A stretch of 64,000 nucleotides of DNA from Terrimesophilobacter sp963702165 (GCA_963702165.1 OY969722.1:2046001-2110000), one strand, 5' to 3'. Numbered from the stretch's first letter, positions 7,231 to 15,906 are shown. The notes: generated by a model not told the origin, from the sequence alone. A program made the numbers and translations.

Positions 7231-8273
7231 GCCCAGCCTCCACTGCGCTGGCGAGCGCGGAACAGCAGCCAGAAGAAGAACGGTCCGCCGATGAGCGAGG
7301 TGAGCATGCCGATCGGAAGGTCGGCGCCGGGGATGAGGGTGCGCGCGCCGAGGTCGGCGAACAGCATGAGCGCGCCGCCGCCGAAGGCGCTGCCGATGAT
7401 GACACCGCGGTGGGATGGGCCGATGATCATGCGGATGATGTGCGGCACGACCAGGCCAACGAACGCGATGATGCCGCAGAATGCAACGGCCGCGCCGGTC
7501 AGCAGCGCGACCAGCACGATCGACCAGATGCGCAGCCGCTCGACGTTGAGACCGAGGTGGCGGGCGTTGCGCTCGCCGAGCGAGAGCAGATCCAGCCGGC
7601 GCGCAATGCTGACCGCCACCACGCTGCCGACCGCCGCAACGACGAAGACGATGATGGCCTCCTGCCAACGCGACCCGTTGAGGGAGCCGAGCTGCCAGAA
7701 GATGATCTGCTCGCGGCTCGCCGAGTTGCCGAGGAAGAGCAGCAGCGCGAGTCCGGCGCCGCCGAATGCATTGACCGCGATGCCGGTGAGCAGCAGGGTG
7801 ACGACCTCTGTTCGGCCGTTTGCCCTGGACATGAAGTAGACGAGCAGGGTCGCCACGAGACCGCCGAGGAAAGCGAGTGCGGCGACGCTCCAGCCGCCGA
7901 GCGCGGTGAGCCCGAACACGATGCCGATGGCTGCGCCGAGCGCTGCACCGGATGACACGCCGACCACTCCGGGCTCGGCGAGCGGGTTGCCGAAGATGGC
8001 CTGCATGACCGCGCCGGCCACGGCGAGGGCCGCGCCAACCGCGATGGCCATCAGGATGCGGGGGAAGCGAACCACCAGCAGCGCTGCCTCGGTCACCGGA
8101 TCATCCGGTGCCCACTGGTTCTGGATGCCGATCGCGCGCAGCAGCGAGCCGATGACTTCGCTGGGCGCCACCGCCAGCTGTCCGACCATCGCCGACAGCA
8201 CCACGCCGAGGATGAGCGTGATGGTGAGGCCGACAACGAGTGCCGTGCGCCTCACGGAACCCGGTACAGCCAT
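7227..8273 (-). CDS. hmuU: FecCD-family haem/iron-siderophore permease (HmuU-like)
   Basis: This 348-residue integral membrane protein has about ten transmembrane segments and is the channel of a haem or siderophore importer. The family stretches VRFPRILMAIAVGAALAVAG and GNPLAEPGVVGVSSGAA are intact, as is the later GRAxVxxxxL-like region with SLGERNARHLG, where the ATPase docks. The start overlaps the lipoate ligase gene by 22 bp, and the end overlaps hmuV by 4 bp. HmuU-type proteins usually follow a haem-binding HmuT gene, which is missing here. The binding protein may be encoded elsewhere. Confidence 0.9.
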   Translation of the reverse strand: MAVPGSVRRTALVVGLTITLILGVVLSAMVGQLAVAPSEVIGSLLRAIGIQNQWAPDDPVTEAALLVVRFPRILMAIAVGAALAVAGAVMQAIFGNPLAEPGVVGVSSGAALGAAIGIVFGLTALGGWSVAALAFLGGLVATLLVYFMSRANGRTEVVTLLLTGIAVNAFGGAGLALLLFLGNSASREQIIFWQLGSLNGSRWQEAIIVFVVAAVGSVVAVSIARRLDLLSLGERNARHLGLNVERLRIWSIVLVALLTGAAVAFCGIIAFVGLVVPHIIRMIIGPSHRGVIIGSAFGGGALMLFADLGARTLIPGADLPIGMLTSLIGGPFFFWLLFRARQRSGGWA

Positions 8274-9301
8274 TCCTCGGTAGAGAACTTCTCGTCGACC
8301 AGACGTTGCGCCTTCTCCAGTTCGTCCCGGGTGATCTCACCCTCCGTGGCGCCGTACAGCTCACGGAAGGTCTGCTTGAGGCTGCCGATGATCTCATCGC
8401 GCGGCAGCCCGGTCTGGCTGCGCAACGGGTCGACGCGCTTCGCGGCACTCTTGGTGCCCTTGTCGCTCATCTTCTCGCGGCCGATGCGCAGGATCTGCAC
8501 CATCTTGTCGCCGTCCATGTCGTAGCTCATGGTGACGTGGTGCAGCACCGCGCCGGCGCCGATGCGCTTCTGCGCGGCGCCGCCGATCTTGCCCTTGCTG
8601 CTGGCGATGTCGTTGAGCGGCTGGTAGTACGCGTCGATGCCGAGCTTCTTCAAGCCGATAATGACCCATTCGTCAAGGAACGCGTACGAGTCAGCGAACG
8701 ACATCCCGTGCACCAGCTCGGAGGGAGCGTAGATCGAGTAGGTGATGATCGTGCCGGCGTCCATGAGCATGGCGCCGCCGCCGCTGATCCGGCGGACTAC
8801 CTGGAAGCCGTACTTCTGGGCGTTCTCAAGGTCGACCTCGTTCTTCACCGACTGGAAGCTGCCGATCACCACGGCGGGCTCGTTCCATTCCCACATGCGC
8901 AGCGTCGGTTTGCGGCGTCCGGCGCCGACCTCCTCGGTCAGCACCTGGTCGAGGGCGAGCTGCAGTGCGGGTGGGTAGGCGTCGCCGTGAACGAGCTGCC
9001 AGTCGTAGTCGGTCCAGGTGCTGGCTTTCGACAGCGCGCGGCGCACGGTTGTCGCGACGGCCTCCGGGGAGAACCCGAGCATCTGCACACCATCCGGGAG
9101 TGCCTGGCGGACGACGGATGCGATGGTCGCGGCATCCGAGTCGGCCGGCAGCCCGTTGACCGCGACGTTGATCTGCTCGAGCGCCGAGTCCGGTTCAAGG
9201 AAGAAGTCGCCGGCGAGACGGAAGCCGGTGATCTTGCCGCCCTCGACGTCGAGGTCGACGACGACGAGTTTGCCGCCTGGCACCTTGTACTCGCCGTGCA
9301 T
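8252..9301 (-). CDS. Lipoate-protein ligase family protein with N-terminal accessory domain
   Basis: The 349-residue protein should activate lipoate, or transfer a lipoyl or octanoyl group, onto the lysine of 2-oxoacid dehydrogenase or GcvH lipoyl domains. Residues 1-90 resemble the accessory domain that is normally C-terminal in LplA. The catalytic BPL/LplA fold starts near residue 100, with RRISGGGAMLMD in place of the usual RR-x-SGGGAV-x-HD and a conserved lysine in SSKGKIGGAAQ. A ribosome site GGAGG precedes ATG 9301. The overlap with the haem permease gene suggests joint transcription. Octanoyltransferase activity is an alternative reading. Confidence 0.82.
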   Translation of the reverse strand: MHGEYKVPGGKLVVVDLDVEGGKITGFRLAGDFFLEPDSALEQINVAVNGLPADSDAATIASVVRQALPDGVQMLGFSPEAVATTVRRALSKASTWTDYDWQLVHGDAYPPALQLALDQVLTEEVGAGRRKPTLRMWEWNEPAVVIGSFQSVKNEVDLENAQKYGFQVVRRISGGGAMLMDAGTIITYSIYAPSELVHGMSFADSYAFLDEWVIIGLKKLGIDAYYQPLNDIASSKGKIGGAAQKRIGAGAVLHHVTMSYDMDGDKMVQILRIGREKMSDKGTKSAAKRVDPLRSQTGLPRDEIIGSLKQTFRELYGATEGEITRDELEKAQRLVDEKFSTEEWLYRVP

Positions 9302-9337
9302 GATCCTCCGTTCATCGCGACTCAGCAGATATCCAGC

Positions 9338-9769
9338 CTAATCCTCGGCCGGTACGTGCTCCTCGTGGCCGTGGGTTCGCAGCCGGGCGCGTAGCCGCAC
9401 GGCTGCCTCGTCCAGGTCGGCCGGTTTCGCGGACCGGTCGATGCCACCGGGATGGAACTCCCACGGCGACCAGCTCGGCCAGACATGGATGTGCAGGTGC
9501 GGCACCATGTAGCCCTCGATCATCAGGCCGGCGCGATCGGACTTCCATTCATCGCGCTGCGCCAGCCCGATCTTGTGGGCGACCACCATCAGGTGGGCGA
9601 TGAGCGTGTCCGGCACATCGAGCCAGCGGTCGACCTCCTCACGCGGGACGACCAGCGTGTGGCCGGGCTGCCGCGGCTCGATTGTGAGGAACGCGACGCA
9701 CAACTCGTCCTTCCAGATGAACCGGGCGGACGCCTCACCGCGGATGATCTTGGAGAAGATCGTCGTCAT
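9338..9769 (-). CDS. HIT-family protein
   Basis: This 143-residue histidine-triad protein hydrolyses or transfers nucleotides linked by a phosphoramidate or phosphoanhydride bond. The catalytic triad is HLHIHVW preceded by P, close to residue 100, and the N-terminal FSKIIRGEASARFIWKDE stretch is typical of HinT/Fhit-like bacterial proteins. The open frame is longer, but ATG 9769 overlaps the hydrolase stop codon by 4 bp (ATGA), so the two genes are translationally coupled. Confidence 0.88.
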   Translation of the reverse strand: MTTIFSKIIRGEASARFIWKDELCVAFLTIEPRQPGHTLVVPREEVDRWLDVPDTLIAHLMVVAHKIGLAQRDEWKSDRAGLMIEGYMVPHLHIHVWPSWSPWEFHPGGIDRSAKPADLDEAAVRLRARLRTHGHEEHVPAED

Positions 9770-10635
9770 CTCACGCGCGATTCCAGCCAGCGCAGGGTGT
9801 CGGCGACCACCTCGTCGCGGTTGGTCTCGTTGAACACCTCGTGCCGGGCATCCGTGTACACGATCAACTCGACATCGCTGAGCCTGGACCGCTTCAGGTA
9901 GGCGGCCGCGAGGAGTTCTGCGCTGCGCGGACCGCCAAGCGAGTCGTCGCTGCCGATCTGGATCAGCACCGGAATGTCCGCGGCGAGCTGCTTCGCCGGC
10001 GTGCCCAGCAGGCCGAGACTGTCCCGGATGCCGAAGAGCTTCAGGGTCTTCGCGTCGAACGTCAGCGGGTCGGCCTTGAACGCGTCGCCGACCGCGGCGT
10101 CGCGGCTCAGCCACTCGTAGCCGTTCCCGCCGACCTGCCTGTGCCCCGCGGCCAGGTCACCCGAGTTCATGTGCCGCAGCGTCCGGTACGCGGTGCCGCT
10201 GAGAATGAGCGCGTCGTAGTCGTCCGGATGCTTGTTGACGATCAGTTGGGCGATGATCGAGCCCCAGCTGTGGCCGAGCAGCACGAGCGGCAGCGTCGGG
10301 TTCTCGTCCCGGATGATGCGCGTGAACTGTCGCACAGCCTCAACGGTCGCCTGGTGCCCGCCCGGGCCGAGCCGGCCGAGCCGCGTCAGGTCGCCCGCGT
10401 ACTGCTCACGGCCGGTCTCGCCATGCCCGCGGTGGTCGTCAGCGTAGACGGAGTACCCGGCGGCGACGAGTTTCTGGGCGAGCCACTCGTAGCGCTTGGC
10501 GTGCTCGCCGAGGCCGTGGAGGATCTGCACCGCCGCGCTGGCGGCCGGAGCAACCCAACGGTAGTGGTGGATCGTCACGCCGTACGCATCGACGAAGGTG
10601 CGATCCTCACGCGTGACCGTCTCTCTATCGGACAC
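9766..10635 (-). CDS. Alpha/beta hydrolase, lysophospholipase/monoglyceride-lipase type
   Basis: The 289-residue serine hydrolase carries the oxyanion stretch LHGLGEHAKRYEWLAQ, the DDHRGHGE segment and the nucleophile elbow GHSWGS. All three are typical of the Hydrolase_4/PldB group that cleaves monoglycerides or lysophospholipids. The acid is probably the Asp in IQIGSDDSL and the histidine lies in TDARHEVFNE near the C-terminus. A ribosome site AAGGAGG precedes GTG 10635. It forms a coupled pair with the HIT gene and faces the MarR gene across about 96 bp. Confidence 0.85.
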   Translation of the reverse strand: MSDRETVTREDRTFVDAYGVTIHHYRWVAPAASAAVQILHGLGEHAKRYEWLAQKLVAAGYSVYADDHRGHGETGREQYAGDLTRLGRLGPGGHQATVEAVRQFTRIIRDENPTLPLVLLGHSWGSIIAQLIVNKHPDDYDALILSGTAYRTLRHMNSGDLAAGHRQVGGNGYEWLSRDAAVGDAFKADPLTFDAKTLKLFGIRDSLGLLGTPAKQLAADIPVLIQIGSDDSLGGPRSAELLAAAYLKRSRLSDVELIVYTDARHEVFNETNRDEVVADTLRWLESRVR

Positions 10636-10697
10636 CGGGCCTCCTTGCTCAGGGCCAGTGTATTGCGCGGCAGAGTCAACCGCGCGCTGCTAGTTTC

Positions 10698-10726
10698 ATT
10701 AGCCAAACTAATTTGATAGACTAATC
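10698..10726. promoter_or_regulatory. Probable MarR operator (ATTAG-CCAAA-CTAAT)
   Basis: ATTAGCCAAACTAAT (10698-10712) is a perfect 5-bp inverted repeat followed by a partial repeat TTGATAGACTAAT. This AT-rich island lies just upstream of the MarR start codon at 10732 and is where an autorepressor would bind. Confidence 0.6.
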
Positions 10727-10731
10727 GATCT

Positions 10732-11148
10732 ATGAAACCCGTTGCCGCTCAGGAGCTCCGCTTCGCCGTCCAGAGACTGAGCCGTCGCATCCGGATCATG
10801 CAGGCCGACGGTGACGTCACCGAGGGTCAGCGCTCGGTGCTTGCGACCATTCACAACAATGGTCCGCAGACGCTGCGCTCGCTCGCCGAACTCGAGGGCG
10901 TGACACCGCCGAGCATGAACCGCACGGTCAACGCGCTCGTCGCGGCCGGGTTGCTCGAGCGTGAGGTTGACGAGCAGGACGGCCGCCGGGTCATCCTGAG
11001 CATCTCGGATGCCGGTGCCGACTTCATCAAGGAAACCCGCAAGCGGCGGGATGCCTGGTTCACCAAGCAGCTGGCCGGACTCGCCCAGGACGAACGCGAT
11101 GTGCTCAGCGCCGCCACACCGATACTGAAGAAGCTGGCGGAGCAATGA
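10732..11148 (+). CDS. MarR-family transcriptional regulator
   Basis: This 138-residue winged-helix regulator spans a normal MarR domain. The recognition region is TLRSLAELEGVTPPSMNRTVNALVAAGLLE and the wing contains DEQDGRRVILSISDAG. The gene overlaps the next gene, an MFS exporter, by 4 bp (ATGA), the usual layout of a ligand-responsive repressor that controls its own efflux pump. An AT-rich palindrome directly upstream is the likely operator. The inducing ligand cannot be told. Confidence 0.9.
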   Translation: MKPVAAQELRFAVQRLSRRIRIMQADGDVTEGQRSVLATIHNNGPQTLRSLAELEGVTPPSMNRTVNALVAAGLLEREVDEQDGRRVILSISDAGADFIKETRKRRDAWFTKQLAGLAQDERDVLSAATPILKKLAEQ

Positions 11149-12467
11149 GGGCGATGTTTCGCTCGCTCGGCATCTTCAACTACCGGCTGTGGTTCATCGG
11201 GGCGCTGGTCTCCAACATCGGCGCATGGATGCAGCGCACCGCCCAGGAATGGCTGGTGCTCACCGAGCTGACCGATCACGATGCCGCAGCCGTCGGCGTG
11301 ACGATCGCGCTCCAGTTCGGTCCGCAGTTGCTGCTCATGCCGGTCGCCGGCTGGGTGGCCGACCGGTTCGACCGGCGCACTGTGCTCATCTGGACCCAGG
11401 TGACCATGGCGCTGCTGGGCGTCTCGCTCGGCGCGATCGTGATCTTCGGGGTTGTCGAACTCTGGCACGTCTTCGCGTTCGCCACGGCGCTCGGTGTTGC
11501 GGCAGCGATCGACTCACCGGCGCGGCAGGCCTTCGTCTCCGACCTCGTGAGCGAGAAGAACCTGCCGAACGCGGTCGCGCTGAACTCGGCGTCGTTCCAC
11601 GCCGCGCGCCTGTTCGGCCCCGCAGCCGCGGGAGTGCTGGTCGCCATCGTCGGGCCCGGCTGGGTGTTCGTGCTGAACGGCGCGACCTTCGCCGCGGTGC
11701 TGATCGCCTTGTGGATGATGCGCACCGACCAGTTGCACCCTGCCGTGCGACCGCCCAGGGCGAAGGGTCAGATTCGCGCCGGACTCCGCTATGTCGCCTC
11801 GCGCAGCGATATCGTGCTGATCCTCGTGATGATCTTCCTGATGGGCACGTTCGCGATGAACTTCGCCGTGTTCAACTCGACCATGGCCACCGTCGAGTTC
11901 GGGGTCGGCGCAAGCGAGTACGGCCTGATGTCCTCGATCATGGCGATCGGCGCGCTCACCGGCGCGCTGCTCGCCGCCCGGCGCGACCGGCCCAGGCTCC
12001 GGCTCGTGATCGGCGCATCCGCCGCGTTCGGTGCCGCCATCCTGCTGGCGGCGTTCATGCCCACCTACTGGACCTACGTGGGGGCGCTCGTGCTCATCGG
12101 AGCCAGCTCGATCACCATGATGACGGCCGCGAACGCGTACGTGCAGACCTCGACCGCCCCGATGATGCGCGGCCGGGTGATGGCCGTCTACATGGCGATC
12201 TTCACGGGCGGCACCCCGATCGGTGCGCCGCTGATCGGCTGGGTAGCGAACGAGTTCGGCCCGCGCTGGGCGCTCGCGGTGGGCGCAGCTGGCACGTTCC
12301 TCGCGGTGATCATCGCGGTGAGCTGGATGGTCAAGTACAAGGAACTGCGAGTGCGCTTCTCCCGCCCGCGGCGACGGTTCACCGTCCGCTACCGCGGAGA
12401 CCAGCGCGACCGCGAACTCGCCACCCAAGAGCTCGCGATCATCGAGGGCACGATCAAGCGCGGTTAG
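11145..12467 (+). CDS. MFS exporter (DHA3/enterobactin-exporter-like)
   Basis: The 440-residue major-facilitator protein has about twelve membrane segments and resembles drug or siderophore exporters of the DHA3 type. It starts with SLGIFNYRLWFIGALVSNIG, and GWVADRFDRRTVLI forms the loop 2-3 motif. A hydrophilic, Arg-rich tail of about 45 residues ends the protein. It is coupled to the MarR gene upstream. Its 3' end overlaps the convergent response-regulator gene by 14 bp (12454-12467). The substrate is unknown. Confidence 0.88.
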   Translation: MRAMFRSLGIFNYRLWFIGALVSNIGAWMQRTAQEWLVLTELTDHDAAAVGVTIALQFGPQLLLMPVAGWVADRFDRRTVLIWTQVTMALLGVSLGAIVIFGVVELWHVFAFATALGVAAAIDSPARQAFVSDLVSEKNLPNAVALNSASFHAARLFGPAAAGVLVAIVGPGWVFVLNGATFAAVLIALWMMRTDQLHPAVRPPRAKGQIRAGLRYVASRSDIVLILVMIFLMGTFAMNFAVFNSTMATVEFGVGASEYGLMSSIMAIGALTGALLAARRDRPRLRLVIGASAAFGAAILLAAFMPTYWTYVGALVLIGASSITMMTAANAYVQTSTAPMMRGRVMAVYMAIFTGGTPIGAPLIGWVANEFGPRWALAVGAAGTFLAVIIAVSWMVKYKELRVRFSRPRRRFTVRYRGDQRDRELATQELAIIEGTIKRG

Positions 12468-13113
12468 CCCCGAAGCCCAGCTCCCGAGCCCGCACCACCG
12501 CTTCGCCACGATCGGCTGCCTGCAGCTTCCCGATGATCGTCGACACGTGATTTCGAACTGTCTTCGGGGAGAGGAACAGTCGGCTTGCGATGGTCTGGTT
12601 GCCCCACCCCTGGGCCATCAGATCCAGTACGTCGCGCTCTCTGGGCGTGAGTCCGGGCGCATCCGGAACACCGCTGCCGGCACCAGCACCGGGCAGCCCG
12701 GCGAAGTGCGCGCGCACGCGCTTTGCGACACCCTGACCGAGCAGCAGCACCTCACCCCCTGCCACCGCTTCGATCCCGCGCACGAGTTCGTCCTTGCCGA
12801 CTCCCTTGACCAGATACCCCATCGCGCCCGCCCGGAGTGCGGCGAAGACGGATGCGTCGTCATCCGACATCGTGAACGCCACGACGGCGGTTTCCGGCAC
12901 CTTCTCGAGGATCTGCCGGGTCGCCTCCATCCCGGAGAAGTCGGGCAGGGAGAGGTCCATCAGCACCACCGTCGGACGGTGTTGGACGGCCAGCCGGACA
13001 GCTTCGCCCGCCGTTGCTGCCTCGGCGACGACGCGCAGGCTGCTGCGCGCGAGCGCCGCGCTCACACCGTCGCGGACGACGGGATGATCATCGACGACGA
13101 GGACCGTGATCAT
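12454..13113 (-). CDS. NarL/FixJ-family response regulator
   Basis: The 219-residue regulator has a receiver domain with the acidic pair DD8-9, phosphoacceptor D53 (VVLMDLSLPD) and conserved K near 103. A short linker precedes the LuxR-type helix-turn-helix (LTPRERDVLDLMAQGW through KTVRNHVSTIIGKLQ). ATG 13113 overlaps the kinase stop codon by 4 bp, so this is the partner of the upstream histidine kinase. A DosR-like palindrome upstream of the kinase gene is a plausible binding site. The recognition helix resembles the KTVKNYVS type. Confidence 0.93.
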   Translation of the reverse strand: MITVLVVDDHPVVRDGVSAALARSSLRVVAEAATAGEAVRLAVQHRPTVVLMDLSLPDFSGMEATRQILEKVPETAVVAFTMSDDDASVFAALRAGAMGYLVKGVGKDELVRGIEAVAGGEVLLLGQGVAKRVRAHFAGLPGAGAGSGVPDAPGLTPRERDVLDLMAQGWGNQTIASRLFLSPKTVRNHVSTIIGKLQAADRGEAVVRARELGFGANRA

Positions 13114-15023
13114 GGCGCGGTCGCCAATGGCAGCTCGGCCGTCACGCTGGTGCCGCCGCCCAAGCGCTCGGTGATGCGCAACCGACCACCGATCTCCTCG
13201 GCCCGGGCTCTCATTGATGGCACCCCTACCCCCTCGCGAGACCCCATGTCGGACGGTACCCCGCAACCATCATCCTCGACCCGGATGGTCAGGACGCCTC
13301 CCTCAACGCGCGCCTCGACGGTGCACCTGGCGGCACCGGCGTGCCTGACCACGTTGGCGAGCGCCTCGGTCGCGATTCGGAAGGCGGCCACCTCGGCGGC
13401 GGGCGGGAGCCCCGGCAGCGAGCCGCACGAAAGCTCGACCTGCAGGCCGCCGACGGAGAGAGACCGGGCGCGTTCCGCCAGGGCCTCGGCAAGACCGAGC
13501 TGATCGAGTTCCGCGGGACGAAGTCCATCCAGGCTTTGCCGCAGGCTGACGATCACGCCTTGCAGCGACCGCCTGACCCGCAGCGCCAGGTCGGCGGCGG
13601 TGACGGTGTCGCTGCCAAGCGCGTCGACTAAGGCATCCACCTGCAGTGTCATGCCGGCCAGCGTCGGCCCGAGCCCGTCGTGCAGGTTTCGACGCAACTC
13701 GAGCCGCTCCTGCTCACGCGCAACAACCAGCTCCGAGCGCGATTCCTGTAGGGACTCACTCACCGTGGCGGCGTGAGCGATGAGAGCCAACTGTTGAGCG
13801 AGTGCGGCAACGACGGCCAGGTCCGCGGACGTCAGCACGTCTCCGCGATTTCGCGTCGCGACCCTCAGTCGACCGAGCCGGGTGCCGAAAGCGCTCAATT
13901 CGAAGTCGGTCCGTTCCGCCGCACTGTCCCCCCAGTGCACGCCACTGCGCCCGTCCAACTCGATGCCGACGTAACCCAGGTGCAGGCTCTCTCCGATCTG
14001 CGCCGCCGCCGTCGCAACCAGCTCGTCCGGTTGCCTGGCGTAACGGACGTTCGTCGTCACCGCCCGCAGCGCGCGCTCCGGGTTGCGCCTGTCTCGATAG
14101 AGCCGCCGCTCGACCCACCCGGTCACGGCATCCTTGAGCGGCGAGATGCCGACAGCGACAATGGCGCTCGCCACCAGCGTGGCCGCAGCCGACGCCTCAT
14201 ACCCGACCAGGCTGGTCGCGCCCCAGAGAACACCGGCATACACCGCAACTACCGCGGAGGTGACGACCGCGTAGACCGCGGAGCGCTTGAAGACGACGTC
14301 GATGTCGAACAATCGCGCGTCGAGCACGGCCGCACAGACGGCGAGCGGAAGAGCGACGACCTGCATCCCCTCGAGCAGGGCACCAACCGCGGGGTCGAGC
14401 GACGGAACGGCCAAGGTGAGCGACCAGCTCACCACCACGAGGACGATGATGAGCAGGGCAGCAAGCCCCAGCCAAGCCAGCTGTCGCCGCCGGCGACCAT
14501 CGGCGTTTCGCCAGCGGAGCACCAGCGCCCACGCGGCGGTCAGCGTGACGAGCGCGCTGGCGAGCAGAACTGCGTCGACAGCGGGGCCCGCCGGGTTCAC
14601 TGCGACCAGACCAACGAGAACGACCACAAGCACGACAACGATTGCCGTGAGCACACGGCCGAGTACGCCCAGAATGCGGCCGTCGGGGAACAACAGCAGC
14701 GGGAGCGTGGTGAGCGTGATCCAGGCAGCACCGAAAAGCGAGAGGGACAGCAGCAGCATCCAGTCGACGCTGCCAAGCTCGGCGAGGAGAGCAGCAAGCA
14801 GGGTGGCGGCACCCGAGCCGAAGAAGACCCAGCCGATCGCGTTGCGCGCCCTGGCGGTGATGATGACGGAGCCGATGATCGCCAGCACGGCGAAGCTGCT
14901 GAGCCAGATCAGGTCGGAGAGCGCAGTGCCGCCCTGCCCGAGACCCACCACGACCAGACAGGTGACGAGGGCGCCGGTGACCCCGAACGCGCTCACGGGC
15001 GCGAGTCTGACGCTGTGTCGCAT
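13110..15023 (-). CDS. Membrane histidine kinase (NarL/DesK-type, HisKA_3)
   Basis: This 637-residue sensor kinase has roughly eight to ten N-terminal membrane segments (about 10-300), then a GAF-like linker. The HisKA_3 dimerisation helix has phospho-acceptor His at about 448 in RRNLHDGLGP, and the C-terminal ATPase domain carries the N box ALANVVRHAG and G box VEDDGCGVP. The open frame extends to 15173, but ATG 15023 (MRHSVRL) directly precedes the first membrane segment and is the likeliest start. It is coupled to the response regulator. The signal is probably sensed in or at the membrane. Confidence 0.88.
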   Translation of the reverse strand: MRHSVRLAPVSAFGVTGALVTCLVVVGLGQGGTALSDLIWLSSFAVLAIIGSVIITARARNAIGWVFFGSGAATLLAALLAELGSVDWMLLLSLSLFGAAWITLTTLPLLLFPDGRILGVLGRVLTAIVVVLVVVLVGLVAVNPAGPAVDAVLLASALVTLTAAWALVLRWRNADGRRRRQLAWLGLAALLIIVLVVVSWSLTLAVPSLDPAVGALLEGMQVVALPLAVCAAVLDARLFDIDVVFKRSAVYAVVTSAVVAVYAGVLWGATSLVGYEASAAATLVASAIVAVGISPLKDAVTGWVERRLYRDRRNPERALRAVTTNVRYARQPDELVATAAAQIGESLHLGYVGIELDGRSGVHWGDSAAERTDFELSAFGTRLGRLRVATRNRGDVLTSADLAVVAALAQQLALIAHAATVSESLQESRSELVVAREQERLELRRNLHDGLGPTLAGMTLQVDALVDALGSDTVTAADLALRVRRSLQGVIVSLRQSLDGLRPAELDQLGLAEALAERARSLSVGGLQVELSCGSLPGLPPAAEVAAFRIATEALANVVRHAGAARCTVEARVEGGVLTIRVEDDGCGVPSDMGSREGVGVPSMRARAEEIGGRLRITERLGGGTSVTAELPLATAP

Positions 15024-15086
15024 TTGTCCTCGGTGGTGGGCCTCTGGGTTGGCGGCCAGTCTATGAGCGCAACTCGCCGCGCACAG

Positions 15087-15100
15087 GGGACGTTCGTCCC
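15087..15100. promoter_or_regulatory. DosR-like palindrome GGGAC-GTTC-GTCCC
   Basis: GGGACGTTCGTCCC matches the core of the mycobacterial DosR/DevR box, GGGAC-N4-GTCCC. It lies in the 214-bp region between the kinase gene and the divergent membrane-protein gene. A further GGGAC half-site is at 15141-15145. It is a probable target of the neighbouring NarL-type regulator. Confidence 0.55.
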
Positions 15101-15237
15101 GACTACTCGCCGTGAGCCGGGACGGCTGCGGCGGTAAATGGGGACAGCTGAGGACGGATGCCACTCGTGCCACCGTGGACGCGAACGGGAACCTCGAATA
15201 GCGCGGCCGACATCACCGCGCGGAACGGGAGAAATCA

Positions 15238-15906
15238 ATGTCCGCGACCAACACCACCTCAGCCGGAGCGACGGCGCGCGAGGTCACGCAGCGACGCCTC
15301 ACCTTCGGCGCGCTCAGCGGAGCGCTCGTCACCGTCCTGCTGTTCGCGGCCTGGTCTCCTGACCCGGCAACGAACACCAGCCCGGATGGCCTGCGCGACT
15401 ACCTCGAGGCATCCGGTGGCGCGCTGCAGCTCTATTCACTGCTGCTCGCTGCCGCGGCGACAGCCGTCGTCCTGTTCAGCGCACACCTTCGCGGGGTGCT
15501 GCGCCGCGCATCCGAGAACGCCGCCTACGGCGCCGACTTCGTCTTCGGCGGTTTGCTGCTCTGCGCAGCCTGGCTGCTCATCGCCGCCGGCTTCACCGGC
15601 ACGTTCGCGTTCAGTGACGCCGCCTCACTCGACGACACACTCCTCGTCTCCTATTGGGGCCTCGGGGCGGTCGGCGACATGGTCGGCACAGCGGCCTTCA
15701 TCGTCAAGGGCGCCGTGATGGTCGCGGCGTCAGTGGTGATTCTCCGGACGCGAGCACTTGCGACCTGGTCCGGCTGGCTGGGACTCGCCTTCGGCGCCCT
15801 GACTTGGGCAGCGCTGGCGGTCGGGCCCCTCTTCTACGCCGGAATCTTCGCCTTCGCCCTCTGGCCGGTGGCCATCTCCATCGGGATGCTCACGCGACGC
15901 CGGTGA
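15238..15906 (+). CDS. Membrane protein (DUF4386-like)
   Basis: The 222-residue protein has about six membrane segments, and its arrangement resembles DUF4386-type integral membrane proteins of unknown function. Visible landmarks are LTFGALSGALVTVLLFAAW, a small periplasmic loop with SPDGLRDYLEASGG, and a closing ALWPVAISIGMLTRRR. A ribosome site GGGAGAAATCA precedes ATG 15238. It diverges from the histidine-kinase/response-regulator pair, with a DosR-like palindrome between them, so it may be a target of that system (inference). Confidence 0.65.
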   Translation: MSATNTTSAGATAREVTQRRLTFGALSGALVTVLLFAAWSPDPATNTSPDGLRDYLEASGGALQLYSLLLAAAATAVVLFSAHLRGVLRRASENAAYGADFVFGGLLLCAAWLLIAAGFTGTFAFSDAASLDDTLLVSYWGLGAVGDMVGTAAFIVKGAVMVAASVVILRTRALATWSGWLGLAFGALTWAALAVGPLFYAGIFAFALWPVAISIGMLTRRR

